A stretch of DNA of 64,000 nucleotides from an uncultured Flaviramulus sp. (GCA_947495125.1 CANLXL010000006.1:186001-250000); one strand, 5' to 3'; counted from the stretch's first letter, positions 35,401-44,874 are shown. The notes: generated by a model not told the origin, from the sequence alone. Translations and numbers: made by a program.

Positions 35401-37010
35401 TCGGTAACAATTTCTTCGCGAATACCATCCAATGGCGGATTGGTAACCTGCGCAAATAATTGTTTAAAGTAGTTTGATATGAGTTGTGGTCTGTCCGACA
35501 GCACGGCTAGCGGGGTATCGATTCCCATGGATCCCAAGGCTTCTTTACCGTTAATCGCCATAGGAGTAATCACTTCCTGAATATCCTCGAAAGTGTAATT
35601 GAATAAGCGTTGACGTGTTTTAATATCGATAGTTTCTATCGGGCAGGTCTCATTATTATAAGGCACATCTTTTAAGTGCAATCTGGTTTTATCTAACCAT
35701 TTCTTATAAGGACGCTCGGAAACGATCTTACTTTTAATTTCTTCATCTTCAATAATACGCCCTTCGTTCATGTCTACCAGGAACATTTTTCCGGGCTCTA
35801 ATCTACCGTGTTCTTCAATATCCTGAGGGTCGATGTCTACCACACCAATTTCAGAAGACATAATAAGTTTGCCGCTTTTTGTAACTGTATATCTTGACGG
35901 CCTTAAACCATTTCGATCCAATAAAGCGCCAATATAATCCCCATCTGTAAACGGTACAGAAGCCGGGCCATCCCAGGGTTCCATAATACAGGCGTTATAT
36001 TCGTAAAATGCCTTTCTCTCTTCAGACATGGTTTTGTGTTTTTCCCAGGCTTCAGGAATCATCATCATCATAACCTCCGGTAAGGATCTATCGGTATGTG
36101 TTAATAATTCAACCACCATATCCATAGATGCAGAATCCGATTTTCCAGGAAGTATGATCGGGAATAATTTATCGATTTGCGGACCAAAGACTTCACTTTT
36201 CATAATCTCCTCACGAACACGCATTCTACTTACGTTACCACGAAGGGTGTTGATCTCTCCATTTTGACACATAAATCTAAATGGTTGGGCCAACTCCCAG
36301 GTGGGCATCGTGTTCGTAGAGAAACGTTGATGCACTAAAGCTAAACGTGTAACTAAATCCGGTTCTAATAAATCTTTATAATACGGACCGATATCTTCGG
36401 GCATGATAATACCTTTATATATCAATGTTGTTGTGGATAAACTGGGAATGTAGAAATATGGAGCTTCAGACATTTTTGACCCGGCAATAATGTGCTCGGT
36501 GATCTTACGGGCCGCATATAGTTTTGCTTTGAAGATGTCTTCTGAAATTTCATTGGTCTTTCCAATAAAAATTTGCTCGATATTGGGTTCTGAAGCTAAT
36601 GCGATCTCTCCTAATTGGGAGGAGTCCACAGGGGCTTCTCTCCAGCCTAAAGTGGTTAGGCCCTGGTTCGCAATTTCCTTTTCAAAAGTGTCTTTACAAA
36701 ATTTATATTGGTTACTGTTTTTTGGTAGGAATACCATCCCTACAGCATACTTTCTTGGTACCGGAATTTTAAAGTCACAAACGCGTTTAAAATAGTCGTG
36801 AGGAATATCGATTAATAGCCCTGCACCGTCTCCCGTTTTTCCATCGGCACTTACGCCACCTCTATGTTCCAGTTTTACCAGAATTTCTAAAGCATCGTGA
36901 ATGATTTGATTGGTTTTTTCTCCTTTAAGATTACAAATAAAACCTGCACCACAATTTTCGTGTTCAAATTCAGGTGAATAGAGTCCTTGTTTCTTCAGCA
37001 TGATCATCAA
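32487..37010 (-). CDS. gltB: Glutamate synthase large subunit
   Basis: 1507 residues, full length. The N-terminal class II glutamine amidotransferase begins at the catalytic Cys of [11 protein letters not shown] (about residue 21); the short peptide before it is normally removed. The central and FMN-binding domains follow ([29 protein letters not shown] and [22 protein letters not shown]), then the iron-sulfur motif [16 protein letters not shown], then the C-terminal GXGXG beta-helix ([14 protein letters not shown]). Start could be 37010 or the ATG at 37001. It is divergent from the porin-PII-amtB operon, which suggests coordinated nitrogen control. Confidence 0.95.
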   Translation of the reverse strand: MMIMLKKQGLYSPEFEHENCGAGFICNLKGEKTNQIIHDALEILVKLEHRGGVSADGKTGDGAGLLIDIPHDYFKRVCDFKIPVPRKYAVGMVFLPKNSNQYKFCKDTFEKEIANQGLTTLGWREAPVDSSQLGEIALASEPNIEQIFIGKTNEISEDIFKAKLYAARKITEHIIAGSKMSEAPYFYIPSLSTTTLIYKGIIMPEDIGPYYKDLLEPDLVTRLALVHQRFSTNTMPTWELAQPFRFMCQNGEINTLRGNVSRMRVREEIMKSEVFGPQIDKLFPIILPGKSDSASMDMVVELLTHTDRSLPEVMMMMIPEAWEKHKTMSEERKAFYEYNACIMEPWDGPASVPFTDGDYIGALLDRNGLRPSRYTVTKSGKLIMSSEIGVVDIDPQDIEEHGRLEPGKMFLVDMNEGRIIEDEEIKSKIVSERPYKKWLDKTRLHLKDVPYNNETCPIETIDIKTRQRLFNYTFEDIQEVITPMAINGKEALGSMGIDTPLAVLSDRPQLISNYFKQLFAQVTNPPLDGIREEIVTDISLNLGKDRNIFSITERQCRKLRIQNPVISNADLEKIRSISVESFKAETIEMLYPKEKGLNGLEDALEAIIVQIEKALDRKTNIIILSDRGVNKEFAPIPALLACSYVNHQMNRLRKRSYFDIIIESAEPREPHHFATLFGYGASAINPYMVNEIIRAQVKEGFISGMDEQKAVDNFNKAIGKGILKIMNKIGISTLHSYRGSQIFEIVGFNSQFVEKYFPYTASRIEGIGLYEVEKEINERYKYAYPNTDIDKRLGLNIGGDYRWRRNGERHMFNPTTIAKLQQAVRLSDQKSYDVYAKAINEQSENLMTIRGLFEFDNFDPIPIEEVEPWTEIVKRFKTGAMSYGSISREAHENLAIAMNRIGGKSNSGEGGEDRKRFQPDVNGDSRNSAIKQVASGRFGVTSHYLTNAREIQIKMAQGAKPGEGGQLPGEKVLPWIAAARNSTPFVGLISPPPHHDIYSIEDLAQLIFDLKNANREARINVKLVSEVGVGTIAAGVAKAKADVVLIAGYDGGTGASPLTSLKHAGLPWELGLAEAQQTLVLNKLRSRIVVECDGQLKTGRDVAIATLLGAEEFGFATAPLVASGCIMMRKCHLNTCPVGIATQDKELRKNFKGTPEHVINFFYYVAEELRAIMAQLGFRTMDEMIGQTHKINANKAIKHYKAKGLDLSSILYRPAIYRELEVKNSEKQDHVLDDVMDFQILKDSHRALYRKEKMTLAYPIKNINRTVGAIVSNEISKKYGHLGLPEDTLNINFEGSAGQSFGAFGAHGLTFKLEGNTNDYLGKGLSGAKLIVKKPAKADFLAEHNIIIGNVCLFGAVEGEAYINGIAGERFAVRNSGATAVVEGVGDHCCEYMTGGKVVVLGSTGRNFAAGMSGGIAYVYDPENKFTNGLCNTETIEFEEVLDTDATDLKALIEKHVEYTNSNRGREILSDWENSLKHFVKVMPTEYKRALKRLETEEQMVEELTTA

Positions 37011-37453
37011 TTTTTAGTTAAAAAACTAGAGTCGAAAGGCTAAGGTAGGCACTAAGATTTGAATTACAGCAATGGGCTTTTCATTATTTCGATTATGTAA
37101 ACCAAGACAATACAAAAATAATGATATAGCAATAATATAGGGATTTATTAATAAATATTCAATCCATAATTTCCGGTTATATATAAGAATGTCTGAATTA
37201 ATATTAGAGAACGTTCAATTCTTCAAAAAGAAATGCATTAAAATTTGTAATTGATTGCTAATAATTCAAAAAAGGAGGTTGTTAAATCATCAAAAAACAA
37301 CTAAAATAATATTATACATATCAAAATTAAGGGGTAAAATTTTAAAAATGATAAAAATTGACACATGACCCCTATTTTTTTAGGGGGTAAATTTATTTTA
37401 ATATAGTTTTACGCCTCGAAACAAGAAATAATTTAAAGAATTATTAACTAAAA
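37011..37453. promoter_or_regulatory. Divergent nitrogen-island control region
   Basis: No gene in 443 bases. AAGGGGTAAAAT at 37329-37340 and TAGGGGGTAAAT at 37381-37392 are direct near-repeats 52 bases apart, and the second forms an inverted repeat with ACCCCTA at 37368-37374 (six-base spacer). The sites lie 60-125 bases before the porin start and could bind a regulator acting on gltB or amtB. No NtrC or sigma-54 promoter pattern was found. Confidence 0.45.
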
Positions 37454-37462
37454 ATGATGATT

Positions 37463-38506
37463 ATGAAAAAACTTATGACACTTTCAATGCTTTTTATGGG
37501 AATGGTAGTATTCGCTCAGGAAGACACAGAAGAAAAAAAGAAGTTCAATATTAGTGGAAGTATAGATGCTTATTACAGAGCCAACCTTAATGGCCCTAAT
37601 GACAATATTGGAACGGATGACGATCCTGTGTATTTAGCACCGGGTTCTTCCTTCGCTAATTTGCCCGGATTTGCCTTGGGGATGGCCAACGTTGTGGCTT
37701 CCTATGAAGGTGAAAAGGTTGGTTTTGTTGCCGACCTGGTATTCGGTCCCAGAGGAACGGATGCTATTTTTGCTTCACCCATGTATTCCGCAACAGGAGA
37801 CATAGTAAATCAATTATATGCCTACTGGAATGTGAGCGAAAGCGTAACATTAACCATGGGTAACTTCAATACCTTTTTAGGTTACGAAGTGATCTCGCCG
37901 GTGGCTAACTTTAACTACAGTACGTCTTATTTATTCTCTTATGGCCCCTTTAGTCATACGGGTATTAAAGCGGATTTTGCGCTATCGGAGGATTTCAGCC
38001 TTATGTTAGGGGTTATGAATGATACGGATCTGACGGAATTCAATCCAACAGGCGATTATGCTTTTGGCGCACAATTAGGGTATTCCGGACAGTACTTAAA
38101 CGTTTTGGTTGATCCGTCGTTTTTCGAGATCGATTTTACCGGAGGGTTTGATTTGTCTGATGATTTCTATTTAGGCATTAATGCAGCACACTTAAGTCTT
38201 GAAGATAATGGTGGTGGATTTACCGGTGTGGCTTTGTATCCACAACTTAAAACTTCAGAGACTTTTACCATTGGTTTAAGAGGGGAGTACTTTTCTGAAG
38301 ACGACAACTTTGGTGCTATTGGTACCGGAGTAGCAGATTCCAGCGTTTTTGCCGCCACCTTAACCGGAAGCTTTACCGTTGATAACTTAATAATTAAACC
38401 AGAAATAAGATTAGATAGTGCATCTGAAAATGCATTTCTAGATAATGATTTGGCTGCCACAAAGAGCTTAAGCTCCTTTGTATTAGCGGCTATATATTCA
38501 TTCTAA
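37463..38506 (+). CDS. Outer-membrane beta-barrel porin (BBP2-like), nitrogen island
   Basis: 347 residues from the ATG at 37463 (an ATG at 37454 would add three residues before the signal). A signal peptide MKKLMTLSMLFMGMVVFAQ is followed by alternating polar/apolar beta-strands throughout, a Phe C-terminus (SFVLAAIYSF) and GFALGMANVVASYEGEKVGF near residue 75, as in putative BBP2-family porins. Such porins often precede PII and AmtB in Bacteroidota, so ammonium or small nitrogen-compound passage is likely, by context. The PII gene follows 24 bases after the stop. Confidence 0.8.
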   Translation: MKKLMTLSMLFMGMVVFAQEDTEEKKKFNISGSIDAYYRANLNGPNDNIGTDDDPVYLAPGSSFANLPGFALGMANVVASYEGEKVGFVADLVFGPRGTDAIFASPMYSATGDIVNQLYAYWNVSESVTLTMGNFNTFLGYEVISPVANFNYSTSYLFSYGPFSHTGIKADFALSEDFSLMLGVMNDTDLTEFNPTGDYAFGAQLGYSGQYLNVLVDPSFFEIDFTGGFDLSDDFYLGINAAHLSLEDNGGGFTGVALYPQLKTSETFTIGLRGEYFSEDDNFGAIGTGVADSSVFAATLTGSFTVDNLIIKPEIRLDSASENAFLDNDLAATKSLSSFVLAAIYSF

Positions 38507-38530
38507 TTAACCATTTAAAATAATTTAATT

Positions 38531-38869
38531 ATGAAAAAAATTGAAGCCGTTATTAGAAAATCCAAATATCGTGTGGTTAAAGAGGCCTTGCACGAGGTGG
38601 GCGTGAACTTTTTCTCTTACTGGGACGTCACCGGAATTGGGAACGAAAAGGAAGGTCATGTGTACAGAGGTGTGGCTTATAGTACCAGTGATATTCAACG
38701 TAGACATTTATCCATTGTTGTTAATGATGATTTTGAAGACGTTACAATCAAAGCCATTCTCGACTCGGCAAGTACAGGGGAGGTTGGTGATGGTAAAATC
38801 TTTGTGTCCGATATCAACGAATGCTACAGAATACGAACAGGAGAAAAGGGTGGAGACACTTTAAATTAA
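38531..38869 (+). CDS. glnK: PII nitrogen-regulatory protein (GlnB/GlnK type)
   Basis: 112 residues, the usual PII size. The T-loop is visible as EGHVYRGVAYSTSD with Tyr45 at the uridylylation-equivalent position. The B- and C-loops appear as STGEVGDGKIFVSD and YRIRTGEKG. PII trimers sense 2-oxoglutarate, ATP and ADP and block AmtB when nitrogen is ample. The gene lies 26 bases before amtB, the normal GlnK-AmtB pair. No GlnD is in the window, so modification of Tyr45 is open. Confidence 0.93.
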   Translation: MKKIEAVIRKSKYRVVKEALHEVGVNFFSYWDVTGIGNEKEGHVYRGVAYSTSDIQRRHLSIVVNDDFEDVTIKAILDSASTGEVGDGKIFVSDINECYRIRTGEKGGDTLN

Positions 38870-38895
38870 TTAATAACATTTAAAACTAATTTAAA

Positions 38896-40125
38896 ATGGA
38901 AGGATTATTTACAGCAAATAACGTATGGATGATGGTCTGTACGGCACTCGTTTTCTTCATGCACTCTGGATTTGCATTTTTAGAGATTGGGTTGACAAGA
39001 CAAAAGAACACCATTAATATTTTATTTAAAAACATATTTATAATTACCGTTGGACTACTCTTATATTATCTGATAGGATTCAACCTAATGTATCCTGGTT
39101 TTGCTGAAGATTCATTAGGAATCATTGACTTTGCAGGATTTGGTATTGGAGCGCCTGAAAATGGCATGACCCCCGAATATGCCGATGGCGGTTATACCTG
39201 GTGGACAGATTTCCTATTTCAAGGGATGTTTGCCGCTACGGCAGCAACCATTGTTTCAGGTGCTGTTGCCGAACGAATCAAAATAGGACCATTTATGGTC
39301 TTCGTGGTACTTTACGTAGGCCTCGTGTATCCGATTGCCGGATCATGGAAATGGGGTGGTGGATTTTTAGATCAATTAGGATTTTACGATTTCGCCGGAT
39401 CTACATTAGTACACTCTGTTGGAGGATGGGCAGCCTTAGTAGCCGTGTGGTTATTAGGATCGCGTATTGGTAAATTTAAGAATGGAAAATTACAAGCCAT
39501 TCCGGGACATAATATCCCATTAGCTACAGCAGGAGTATTGATCCTGTGGTTAGGATGGTTTGGGTTTAACGGCGGTTCTGTACTTTCCGCAGATCCGGAA
39601 TTGACCTCTTTAACTTTAGTAACAACCTGTTTGGCCGCTGCTGCCGGTGGTGTGGTTGCTGCTTTGGTATCGTTTATCAGGTATAAGAATTTAGATTTAA
39701 CCATGTTCTTAAATGGTATTTTAGGAGGGTTAGTAGGAATTACGGCGGGAGCTGACGTGATGACCCCCGAAAGTGCGATTATTATTGGGGCCATTGCAGG
39801 TGCTCTGATTGTATTCGCCGTGAGTTGTATTGACAGACTTAAATTGGATGATCCGGTTGGAGCCATTGCGGTGCACTTATTCTGTGGTATCTGGGGAACA
39901 CTGGCAGTTGGGATTTTCTCAACCAACCCGGAGCATACGTTTTTGGCGCAGTTAATTGGTGTGGCTTGTTATGCGGGATTTTGCATCGTGACGTCATTTA
40001 TCATCTTGTTTATACTTAAGAAAACTGTAGGGATTAGAGTTTCTGAGAAAGAAGAACTGGAAGGCCTGGACAACCACGAGCATGGAATGTCTGCTTACTC
40101 TGATTTTAGAATGAACTCACACTAG
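38896..40125 (+). CDS. amtB: Ammonium transporter
   Basis: 409 residues with eleven predicted membrane helices. The twin histidines of the pore are present in STLVHSVGGWAALVA and IAVHLFCGIWGTLAVG, and the Phe/Trp gate region and the conserved ADGGYTWWTDFLFQ are also seen. AmtB moves ammonium into the cell across the inner membrane and is gated by PII. It closes the porin-PII-amtB operon, and a strong terminator follows at 40177-40213. Confidence 0.95.
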   Translation: MEGLFTANNVWMMVCTALVFFMHSGFAFLEIGLTRQKNTINILFKNIFIITVGLLLYYLIGFNLMYPGFAEDSLGIIDFAGFGIGAPENGMTPEYADGGYTWWTDFLFQGMFAATAATIVSGAVAERIKIGPFMVFVVLYVGLVYPIAGSWKWGGGFLDQLGFYDFAGSTLVHSVGGWAALVAVWLLGSRIGKFKNGKLQAIPGHNIPLATAGVLILWLGWFGFNGGSVLSADPELTSLTLVTTCLAAAAGGVVAALVSFIRYKNLDLTMFLNGILGGLVGITAGADVMTPESAIIIGAIAGALIVFAVSCIDRLKLDDPVGAIAVHLFCGIWGTLAVGIFSTNPEHTFLAQLIGVACYAGFCIVTSFIILFILKKTVGIRVSEKEELEGLDNHEHGMSAYSDFRMNSH

Positions 40126-40176
40126 TAATTTGGTTTAGAGTTATATGTGACTAACAAATAAATAACTATGAAAAAG

Positions 40177-40213
40177 AAAAGGGTGGTCCTAATTTAGAAC
40201 CACCCTTTTTGTT
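40177..40213 (+). terminator. Terminator after amtB
   Basis: AAAAGGGTGGT (40177-40187) pairs with ACCACCCTTTT (40199-40209) across an 11-base loop, followed by T residues. It is strong, and also usable for the minus-strand gene that ends at 40232. Confidence 0.85.
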
Positions 40214-40231
40214 TTTTATGTAAAAACCAGT

Positions 40232-40945
40232 CTAGTTTTTAGGCTGGGCAGCAGCCTGAGCCAATGCTTGTTTTTGTCGTAATAATTCGGTTTTGGTCAA
40301 CTGCACCAAATTAAAGTTAGGTGCTGTTTTTAAGGTTTCGTCTAAAATATCTACGGCCTTATCAATATTGGCTTTGGTGTCCTTATTATACACAGACAAT
40401 GCATTTAAATACATAAAAGCTGCTTTTAAAGACACTTGGTAAGGTTGTTGGGTTTCATAGAACGCTTTGGTCATGTCTTCCTTAACATTTGCCAAGCCGT
40501 AGGTAATGTGTTTTGAAGCTTCATCGAATTTTTGAGTTTGTAAATTCAGTTCAGCCAATTCATAGGCAACAAGTGCATTAGGGTTTCTTTTAAACATTTC
40601 AACAAAATGCTTAATAGCCAATTCCGGTTGTTTTACCGATTTTAAAGACACGGCTTTAACCTCAATAGCAATATCAGAGTCATCTACTTTTTGGTCAATA
40701 CCAATAGTGTTTAGGGCTTGAACGAACTTTTGTTCACTCATATAAATATAAGCCAGGGTGTCTTTTCTTTGTACCGATGGCGATAACACATTCAAATGTG
40801 TCATGGCATTTATAATACCCTGAACATCACCTTGAGCTCTCATTTGCTTATAATAAGCTTCGTAATGTTTTATCAATTCTGAAGTACTTTGTCCTTGCAT
40901 TTGAAAAGCACTTACCAGCACTAATAATAGTAATAATCGTTTCAT
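40232..40945 (-). CDS. Secreted tetratricopeptide-like protein
   Basis: 237 residues from ATG 40945; an upstream ATG (40981) would add 12 residues ahead of the signal peptide MKRLLLLLVLVSAFQMQGQ. The mature part is helical with TPR-like units (DTLAYIYMSEQKFVQALNTIG, KPVELAIKHF-type periods, LVAYELAELNLQTQKFDEASKHI). Such periplasmic TPR proteins act as scaffolds. It is a single gene, convergent with amtB. No partner can be named. Confidence 0.7.
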   Translation of the reverse strand: MKRLLLLLVLVSAFQMQGQSTSELIKHYEAYYKQMRAQGDVQGIINAMTHLNVLSPSVQRKDTLAYIYMSEQKFVQALNTIGIDQKVDDSDIAIEVKAVSLKSVKQPELAIKHFVEMFKRNPNALVAYELAELNLQTQKFDEASKHITYGLANVKEDMTKAFYETQQPYQVSLKAAFMYLNALSVYNKDTKANIDKAVDILDETLKTAPNFNLVQLTKTELLRQKQALAQAAAQPKN

Positions 40946-41225
40946 GATATCTGTTTTTATCGTTTTAGTGATATAGATCATCCGGAAATTATCGTTTATA
41001 AATGATAAACGTTTTGATTAAGGATGTCTTATATAATAATATAATTAAATTTTGCGGCAAAACTATAAAAAAATCGCACGTAATCTCTTAAAAGAAAGCT
41101 AATTATTTTCTTATTGGAGTCATATCTTGAATTAATTCGAACTCAAATACCCTTTAGGATATCAAATTCCATTTAGGAAAACTGGTAAAAAATAATTATA
41201 TTTAATAATCTTAAAATGAAATATT

Positions 41226-41690
41226 ATGGGTATAAAAAGTTTTCAAGGCGCCAGGAGGCAGCAATCTACAGAGGATACTACACCATTAAAGGTGAGTGAT
41301 TATATGACGACCGATTTGATAACATTTACCCCGGATCAATCTATTGAAAGTGTGATGCAATCGTTGATTAAGAATCGTATTTCAGGTGGTCCCGTTATCA
41401 ATGAAAAAAGAGAACTCATAGGCATTATATCTGAAGGAGATTGTATCAAACAGATTAGTGAAAGCCGCTATTATAATATGCCCATGCAGGATCAAACTAT
41501 AGAAAAGCACATGGCCTTAAATGTGGAGACTATTGATGGTAACATGAATATTTTTGATGCGGCTAATAAATTTCTAAACGCGAAAAGACGACGTTTCCCT
41601 ATTGTTGAAAATGGTAAATTAATAGGACAGATAAGTCAGAAAGATGTGCTTAAAGCGGCAATGACCTTAAAAGGACAAAACTGGAAATAG
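41226..41690 (+). CDS. CBS-pair protein
   Basis: 154 residues; two CBS domains after a 20-residue basic leader: KVSDYMTTDLITFTPDQSIE-like start (about 22-80) and IEKHMALNVETIDGNMNIF (about 85-150). SGGPVINEKRELIGIISEGD and RFPIVENGKLIGQISQKDV are the paired hallmark strands. Stand-alone CBS pairs bind adenosyl nucleotides and modulate other proteins. There is no signal or membrane segment. Neighbours do not point to a target. Confidence 0.88.
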   Translation: MGIKSFQGARRQQSTEDTTPLKVSDYMTTDLITFTPDQSIESVMQSLIKNRISGGPVINEKRELIGIISEGDCIKQISESRYYNMPMQDQTIEKHMALNVETIDGNMNIFDAANKFLNAKRRRFPIVENGKLIGQISQKDVLKAAMTLKGQNWK

Positions 41691-41691
41691 T

Positions 41692-42384
41692 CTAGATGTT
41701 TTGTTTCAGATACCGGTCTGATGCTTTTGGATGATCGGTAATAATCAACTTTTCTTTTTCGCTACTTTCTAAAGCGACAATTTTAGAGTACGAATATTCA
41801 GGGATGGGCTTACTTAATGTTTTCCATTTAGCGATTCCTGCAACCGTAATATATTCCCCAATTTCAATAATACCTTCTTTATAGCGTAAAGGCTGGTTAA
41901 AGCCAAAAATGTTACTGGGGTTTACATGATAGCTTTGAAGTAGCGCCTCAAACTCCGGTGTGGGGTCTTTAAATGTTCCGGAGGATGTTTTTGAGTCTAC
42001 CACCAAATAACTGATATAGTTTTTAGGATGTTTCTCAGGTTTAACGACGGCATAACTGCCTTGTTGCTTCAGGAAGAAATCCTGAATGCGTTCTTCTTCA
42101 ACAATGGTCTTCCAATGCGAACCTTTACCGGTATTGACCCGACGTTCAATTTTAATGGTATAAAAAACACATGGTCTTTTGCTGAACGGCGCTATTAGTG
42201 ATTCTTGCACATGCAGTGCCTTTCCGTGAATTTTAACGAATTCGTTGGTTTTTAATCCCGCAATAGGTTTTCGGCGCGTTTTGGCGAGCTTTCGTAAGAC
42301 CACCTGTTTGGTGCTAAAATAATACACACAAAAGATGATGGTTCCGATGGCGAGGAAGATGATGATAGGGAGAATAGGTTGCAT
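41692..42384 (-). CDS. Membrane protein with GIDE/Mulan-like domain
   Basis: About 230 residues from the internal ATG at 42384 (a longer reading from 42429 adds 15 residues that look like untranslated leader). One N-terminal membrane helix (IIIFLAIGTIIFCVYYF) is followed by KPIAGLKTNEFVKIHGKAL and FSKRPCVFYTIKIERR, which resemble the GIDE domain of mitochondrial Mulan-type proteins and its bacterial relatives; there is no RING finger. The domain probably sits on the cytosolic side. Bacterial members have no known function. It is convergent with the CBS gene (one base between stops). Confidence 0.6.
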   Translation of the reverse strand: MQPILPIIIFLAIGTIIFCVYYFSTKQVVLRKLAKTRRKPIAGLKTNEFVKIHGKALHVQESLIAPFSKRPCVFYTIKIERRVNTGKGSHWKTIVEEERIQDFFLKQQGSYAVVKPEKHPKNYISYLVVDSKTSSGTFKDPTPEFEALLQSYHVNPSNIFGFNQPLRYKEGIIEIGEYITVAGIAKWKTLSKPIPEYSYSKIVALESSEKEKLIITDHPKASDRYLKQNI

Positions 42385-42458
42385 GGTTAATGATGTTATA
42401 GATAACGTGTGATTACCTAATAGGTACATTAAAATTTTGAAATGTTACAAAGCAGCAT

Positions 42459-42809
42459 TTAATTTTCCCGTTTCACCAAGGCATAATAATCTCCTTCCAA
42501 TGGCAAATACCCTTGATCATAAACAAAATAATATACCGTACCCGCCTTTGTGGTATAGATACTCGTAAAATAATTAAAATCGAAGCCTTTTTCTATAAGT
42601 TTGGCTCTGGAGGTTTTTGTTTTCTTTTCAGGGTTTAAAGCTTCTAAAATGCGATAGTTTTTCCGAAGCCTGTTATTCGTGTTTCTGATGAGGTTTTTAC
42701 TGTCTTTATTAACGCGGTTATTGTAGGCATTCCGACAGCCATCACTACAGAATTTTTTATCTATTCGACCTATAATTTTTTCACCACACTCGGGACATTG
42801 TTTTTCCAT
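42459..42809 (-). CDS. Small zinc-ribbon protein
   Basis: 116 residues. Two cysteine pairs near the N-terminus (QCPECGEKI and FCSDGCRNAY) form a zinc ribbon like those called in zinc-ribbon DUFs of Bacteroidota. The rest is basic and then beta-rich (FTSIYTTKAGTVYYFVYDQGYL). It is cytosolic; no function is known. It lies in a minus-strand series with GNAT and DinB genes, with 56 bases to the next. Confidence 0.75.
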   Translation of the reverse strand: MEKQCPECGEKIIGRIDKKFCSDGCRNAYNNRVNKDSKNLIRNTNNRLRKNYRILEALNPEKKTKTSRAKLIEKGFDFNYFTSIYTTKAGTVYYFVYDQGYLPLEGDYYALVKREN

Positions 42810-42865
42810 TTTTTTAATTTTTAATCCATATTGTCTAGTTGTTCCTTCATGATTGTGATTAGAAA

Positions 42866-43402
42866 TTAGGTGTTAGGGTTTTTAATCGTATACCATCGTA
42901 AATTTAATTGTTCTTCTTCAAAATAAAAGTCTTCGACGTAAGTTAATCCAATTTTTAATAAGGCTCTATGCGAAGCCTCATTTCCCATTTCGGTAGTCCC
43001 GTAAAGGACAGGTAAATTTAAATGATTAAAGGCATAGTCTACAGCGGCTTTTCCCGATTCGGTAGCATAACCCTTGCCCCAGTAACGTTTCATTAAGCGA
43101 TAGCCCACATCGTAGTATCTGGTAAAACCATTCATATTATATTCGGTATTGAGTCGGATTCCCGACCAGCCTATAAAATCACCCGAGGACTTTTCAATAG
43201 CGGCCCATCGACCAATACCGCGTTCTTGATACTGGCTCAGCACGCTCTCTAATATTTTTTCGGATTCCGCTTTCGTTTTTACAGGTTTGTTTCCTAAATA
43301 TCGATGAACTTCGGGATCGGAATCTAATGCAAACATACCTTCCAAATCGGTCATTCTAAGTTCGCGCAACATAAGTCTTTCGGTCTCTATATGAAATGTC
43401 AT
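42866..43402 (-). CDS. GNAT acetyltransferase of the RimJ/RimL type
   Basis: 178 residues. The opening IETERLMLRELRMTDLEGMFAL and the VGYRLMKRYWGKGYATESGKA acetyl-CoA loop are typical of the RimJ/L group, which acetylate N-termini of ribosomal proteins or small molecules. The C-terminal NEASHRALLKIGLTYVEDFYFE completes the fold. The substrate is unknown. The stop of the DinB gene upstream is 4 bases away, so the two are co-transcribed. Confidence 0.85.
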   Translation of the reverse strand: MTFHIETERLMLRELRMTDLEGMFALDSDPEVHRYLGNKPVKTKAESEKILESVLSQYQERGIGRWAAIEKSSGDFIGWSGIRLNTEYNMNGFTRYYDVGYRLMKRYWGKGYATESGKAAVDYAFNHLNLPVLYGTTEMGNEASHRALLKIGLTYVEDFYFEEEQLNLRWYTIKNPNT

Positions 43403-43406
43403 TGTT

Positions 43407-43931
43407 TTACTTATTTAAAATAGAAATATAGGCTTCCCATGGTCCGACTTCATCTTTATATTGTTTGGCCATAACACGTGCTATCTGCGCAATGTGCCCC
43501 AGGTCGTGCGTGACCCATGTGGCGAGCAATTGTTTTAAAGTCACTTCGCCCAACTCCGGATGCATGCCTTTTAAATTTAAATCATCTTTGGTTAATGCCA
43601 AAGCTTTTAATGCTTCTAAATTTTTAGAGCGTAATTCTGAAAACTCATTTAGCAATTCTGAAAGGGTTTTTCCTTTGGAAATCTCAAACTGTGCAAAGCG
43701 GTCGAACGGTTTAAACACTTTGTGCTCAGCATCACTTAAAATAAGCTTTGCCCGGGGTATCCAATCTGTTTTTTCACCATGAATTAAATGGCCCACCACA
43801 TCAAAAGGAGACCAGGTATGTTCACCTTCGTTTTGATGGCTCCATGATTCAGATAGATTCAATAGAAGGTCTTGAAGCGTTTTTGGTGTCCGCTCCAAAA
43901 TTTCAAGGGCATTGTTGATGTTGTATTCCAT
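43407..43931 (-). CDS. DinB-family protein
   Basis: 174 residues, a four-helix bundle of the DinB/YfiT type. Three histidines that bind metal in the family are at VVGHLIHGEKTDW and WVTHDLGHIAQIARVMAKQY. These proteins are thiol transferases or related hydrolases, for example for bacillithiol, but the Bacteroidota members have mixed or unknown substrates. It lies between a GNAT and a thioesterase gene, probably in one operon. Confidence 0.82.
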   Translation of the reverse strand: MEYNINNALEILERTPKTLQDLLLNLSESWSHQNEGEHTWSPFDVVGHLIHGEKTDWIPRAKLILSDAEHKVFKPFDRFAQFEISKGKTLSELLNEFSELRSKNLEALKALALTKDDLNLKGMHPELGEVTLKQLLATWVTHDLGHIAQIARVMAKQYKDEVGPWEAYISILNK

Positions 43932-43952
43932 AGTGCCGAAATTTAGGCGTTT

Positions 43953-44495
43953 TCAAATGTCCCAATGGTCAATAATCTTTTCTGTCATTTTAGCATTCTT
44001 GTCTTTAAAAATGGCAATTAACGGATGCCGTTCGGAAGGGACATCTTCGGGTTCAATTTTTAAAGCTTTAATGATCTCCGCAGTGGGGATGGTCTCTCTT
44101 CCCTTTTTTGCAAGGCCATTGGCAAAGCATGACGCAATAGGTTTCCCGTTCCTCATGATTTTTTGTTCGATATAGAAGTAGGTCTCGTCAACATAAGACA
44201 TTTTTGTATAGACCACAGCAGTTTGAAAGAACTTAAGTGGCCTGTAAAATTGCACGTTGATCGCCTGATTGGGAAAAAACCATTTGTTCTTTGTCGCGAT
44301 CTTAAAGAAATTGGTTCTTACCATATAATCGGCACGTCCCATTTCGAAAACGGTCATGATGGCCGCATGATTCATCACGGTGACATCAATATCGGTAAGC
44401 CATACCCTGAATTTAAAGGTGGTGGTTTCAGACCCCTTGGCTTTTGGTCGGAATCGCGCTTTTCCTAAGGCTAATAATAGTTTGATCCACCGCAT
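43953..44495 (-). CDS. Hot-dog fold thioesterase-like protein (4HBT_2 type)
   Basis: 180 residues. TDIDVTVMNHAAIMTVFEMGRADYM carries the Asn-His and the long helix of the hot-dog fold, and the second half is beta-rich (FFQTAVVYTKMSYVDETYFYIEQKIM). It resembles THEM6/4HBT_2 proteins and probably hydrolyses an acyl-CoA or similar thioester. No signal peptide is present. The exact substrate is unknown. It is the first gene of the minus-strand set 44495-42459. Confidence 0.78.
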   Translation of the reverse strand: MRWIKLLLALGKARFRPKAKGSETTTFKFRVWLTDIDVTVMNHAAIMTVFEMGRADYMVRTNFFKIATKNKWFFPNQAINVQFYRPLKFFQTAVVYTKMSYVDETYFYIEQKIMRNGKPIASCFANGLAKKGRETIPTAEIIKALKIEPEDVPSERHPLIAIFKDKNAKMTEKIIDHWDI

Positions 44496-44516
44496 TGGTT
44501 TTTGTTTAGTTGTTGC

Positions 44517-44544
44517 TTATAAATTTAGTGATTAATTTATTCTT
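44517..44544 (+). repeat. AT-rich direct repeat, copy 1
   Basis: TTATAAATTTAGTGATTAAT and the following TTATTCTT recur at 46370-46396 (weaker) and at 46701-46729 (26 of 28 bases identical). The copies flank the small lipoprotein genes 44659-46160. Confidence 0.6.
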
Positions 44545-44635
44545 AATAATCTTAAATATTTAAGTGAATTCATAAACGTTTCATAAGAAAGAATTTCTTT
44601 TCTATGGCCCCTTTCTAATGATCGTTGTTTTAGTT

Positions 44636-44643
44636 TATATTTG
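44636..44643 (+). promoter_or_regulatory. -7-like element TATATTTG before 44659
   Basis: TATATTTG matches TAnnTTTG exactly and ends 15 bases before the ATG at 44659. No TTG at the usual -33 spacing was found, so this is only a candidate. Confidence 0.35.
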
Positions 44644-44658
44644 AATCAAAATATTTTT

Positions 44659-44874
44659 ATGTCAAAATGTATTAGGTGCTTATTGTTGATTATAATGTCT
44701 CTTTTTATATTTAACTGTTCTTCAGATGATAATGATTGTCCGGATATCATTGAAATTAATTTAAATGATCCTGAAAGTATCAAACGCGCTGAAGCTTGTG
44801 GTTTAGCTCCAGCAGAACCATTGGGAATAATTTGGGTATCTGAAGGTTATAGAAGAAAACATAATTTAAAGTAA
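44659..44874 (+). CDS. Small lipoprotein
   Basis: 71 residues from the ATG at 44659; a TTG at 44641 would only lengthen the leader. The signal ends in FIFNCSSDD, so Cys21 could be lipidated. The remaining 50 residues have two cysteines and no family resemblance. It stands 4 bases before the next small gene, on the same strand. Unknown role. Confidence 0.6.
   Translation: MSKCIRCLLLIIMSLFIFNCSSDDNDCPDIIEINLNDPESIKRAEACGLAPAEPLGIIWVSEGYRRKHNLK

Noticed and set aside
37454..37462. Earlier ATG for the porin
   Set aside because: It would place three residues ahead of a complete signal peptide; the ATG at 37463 gives the normal MKK start.
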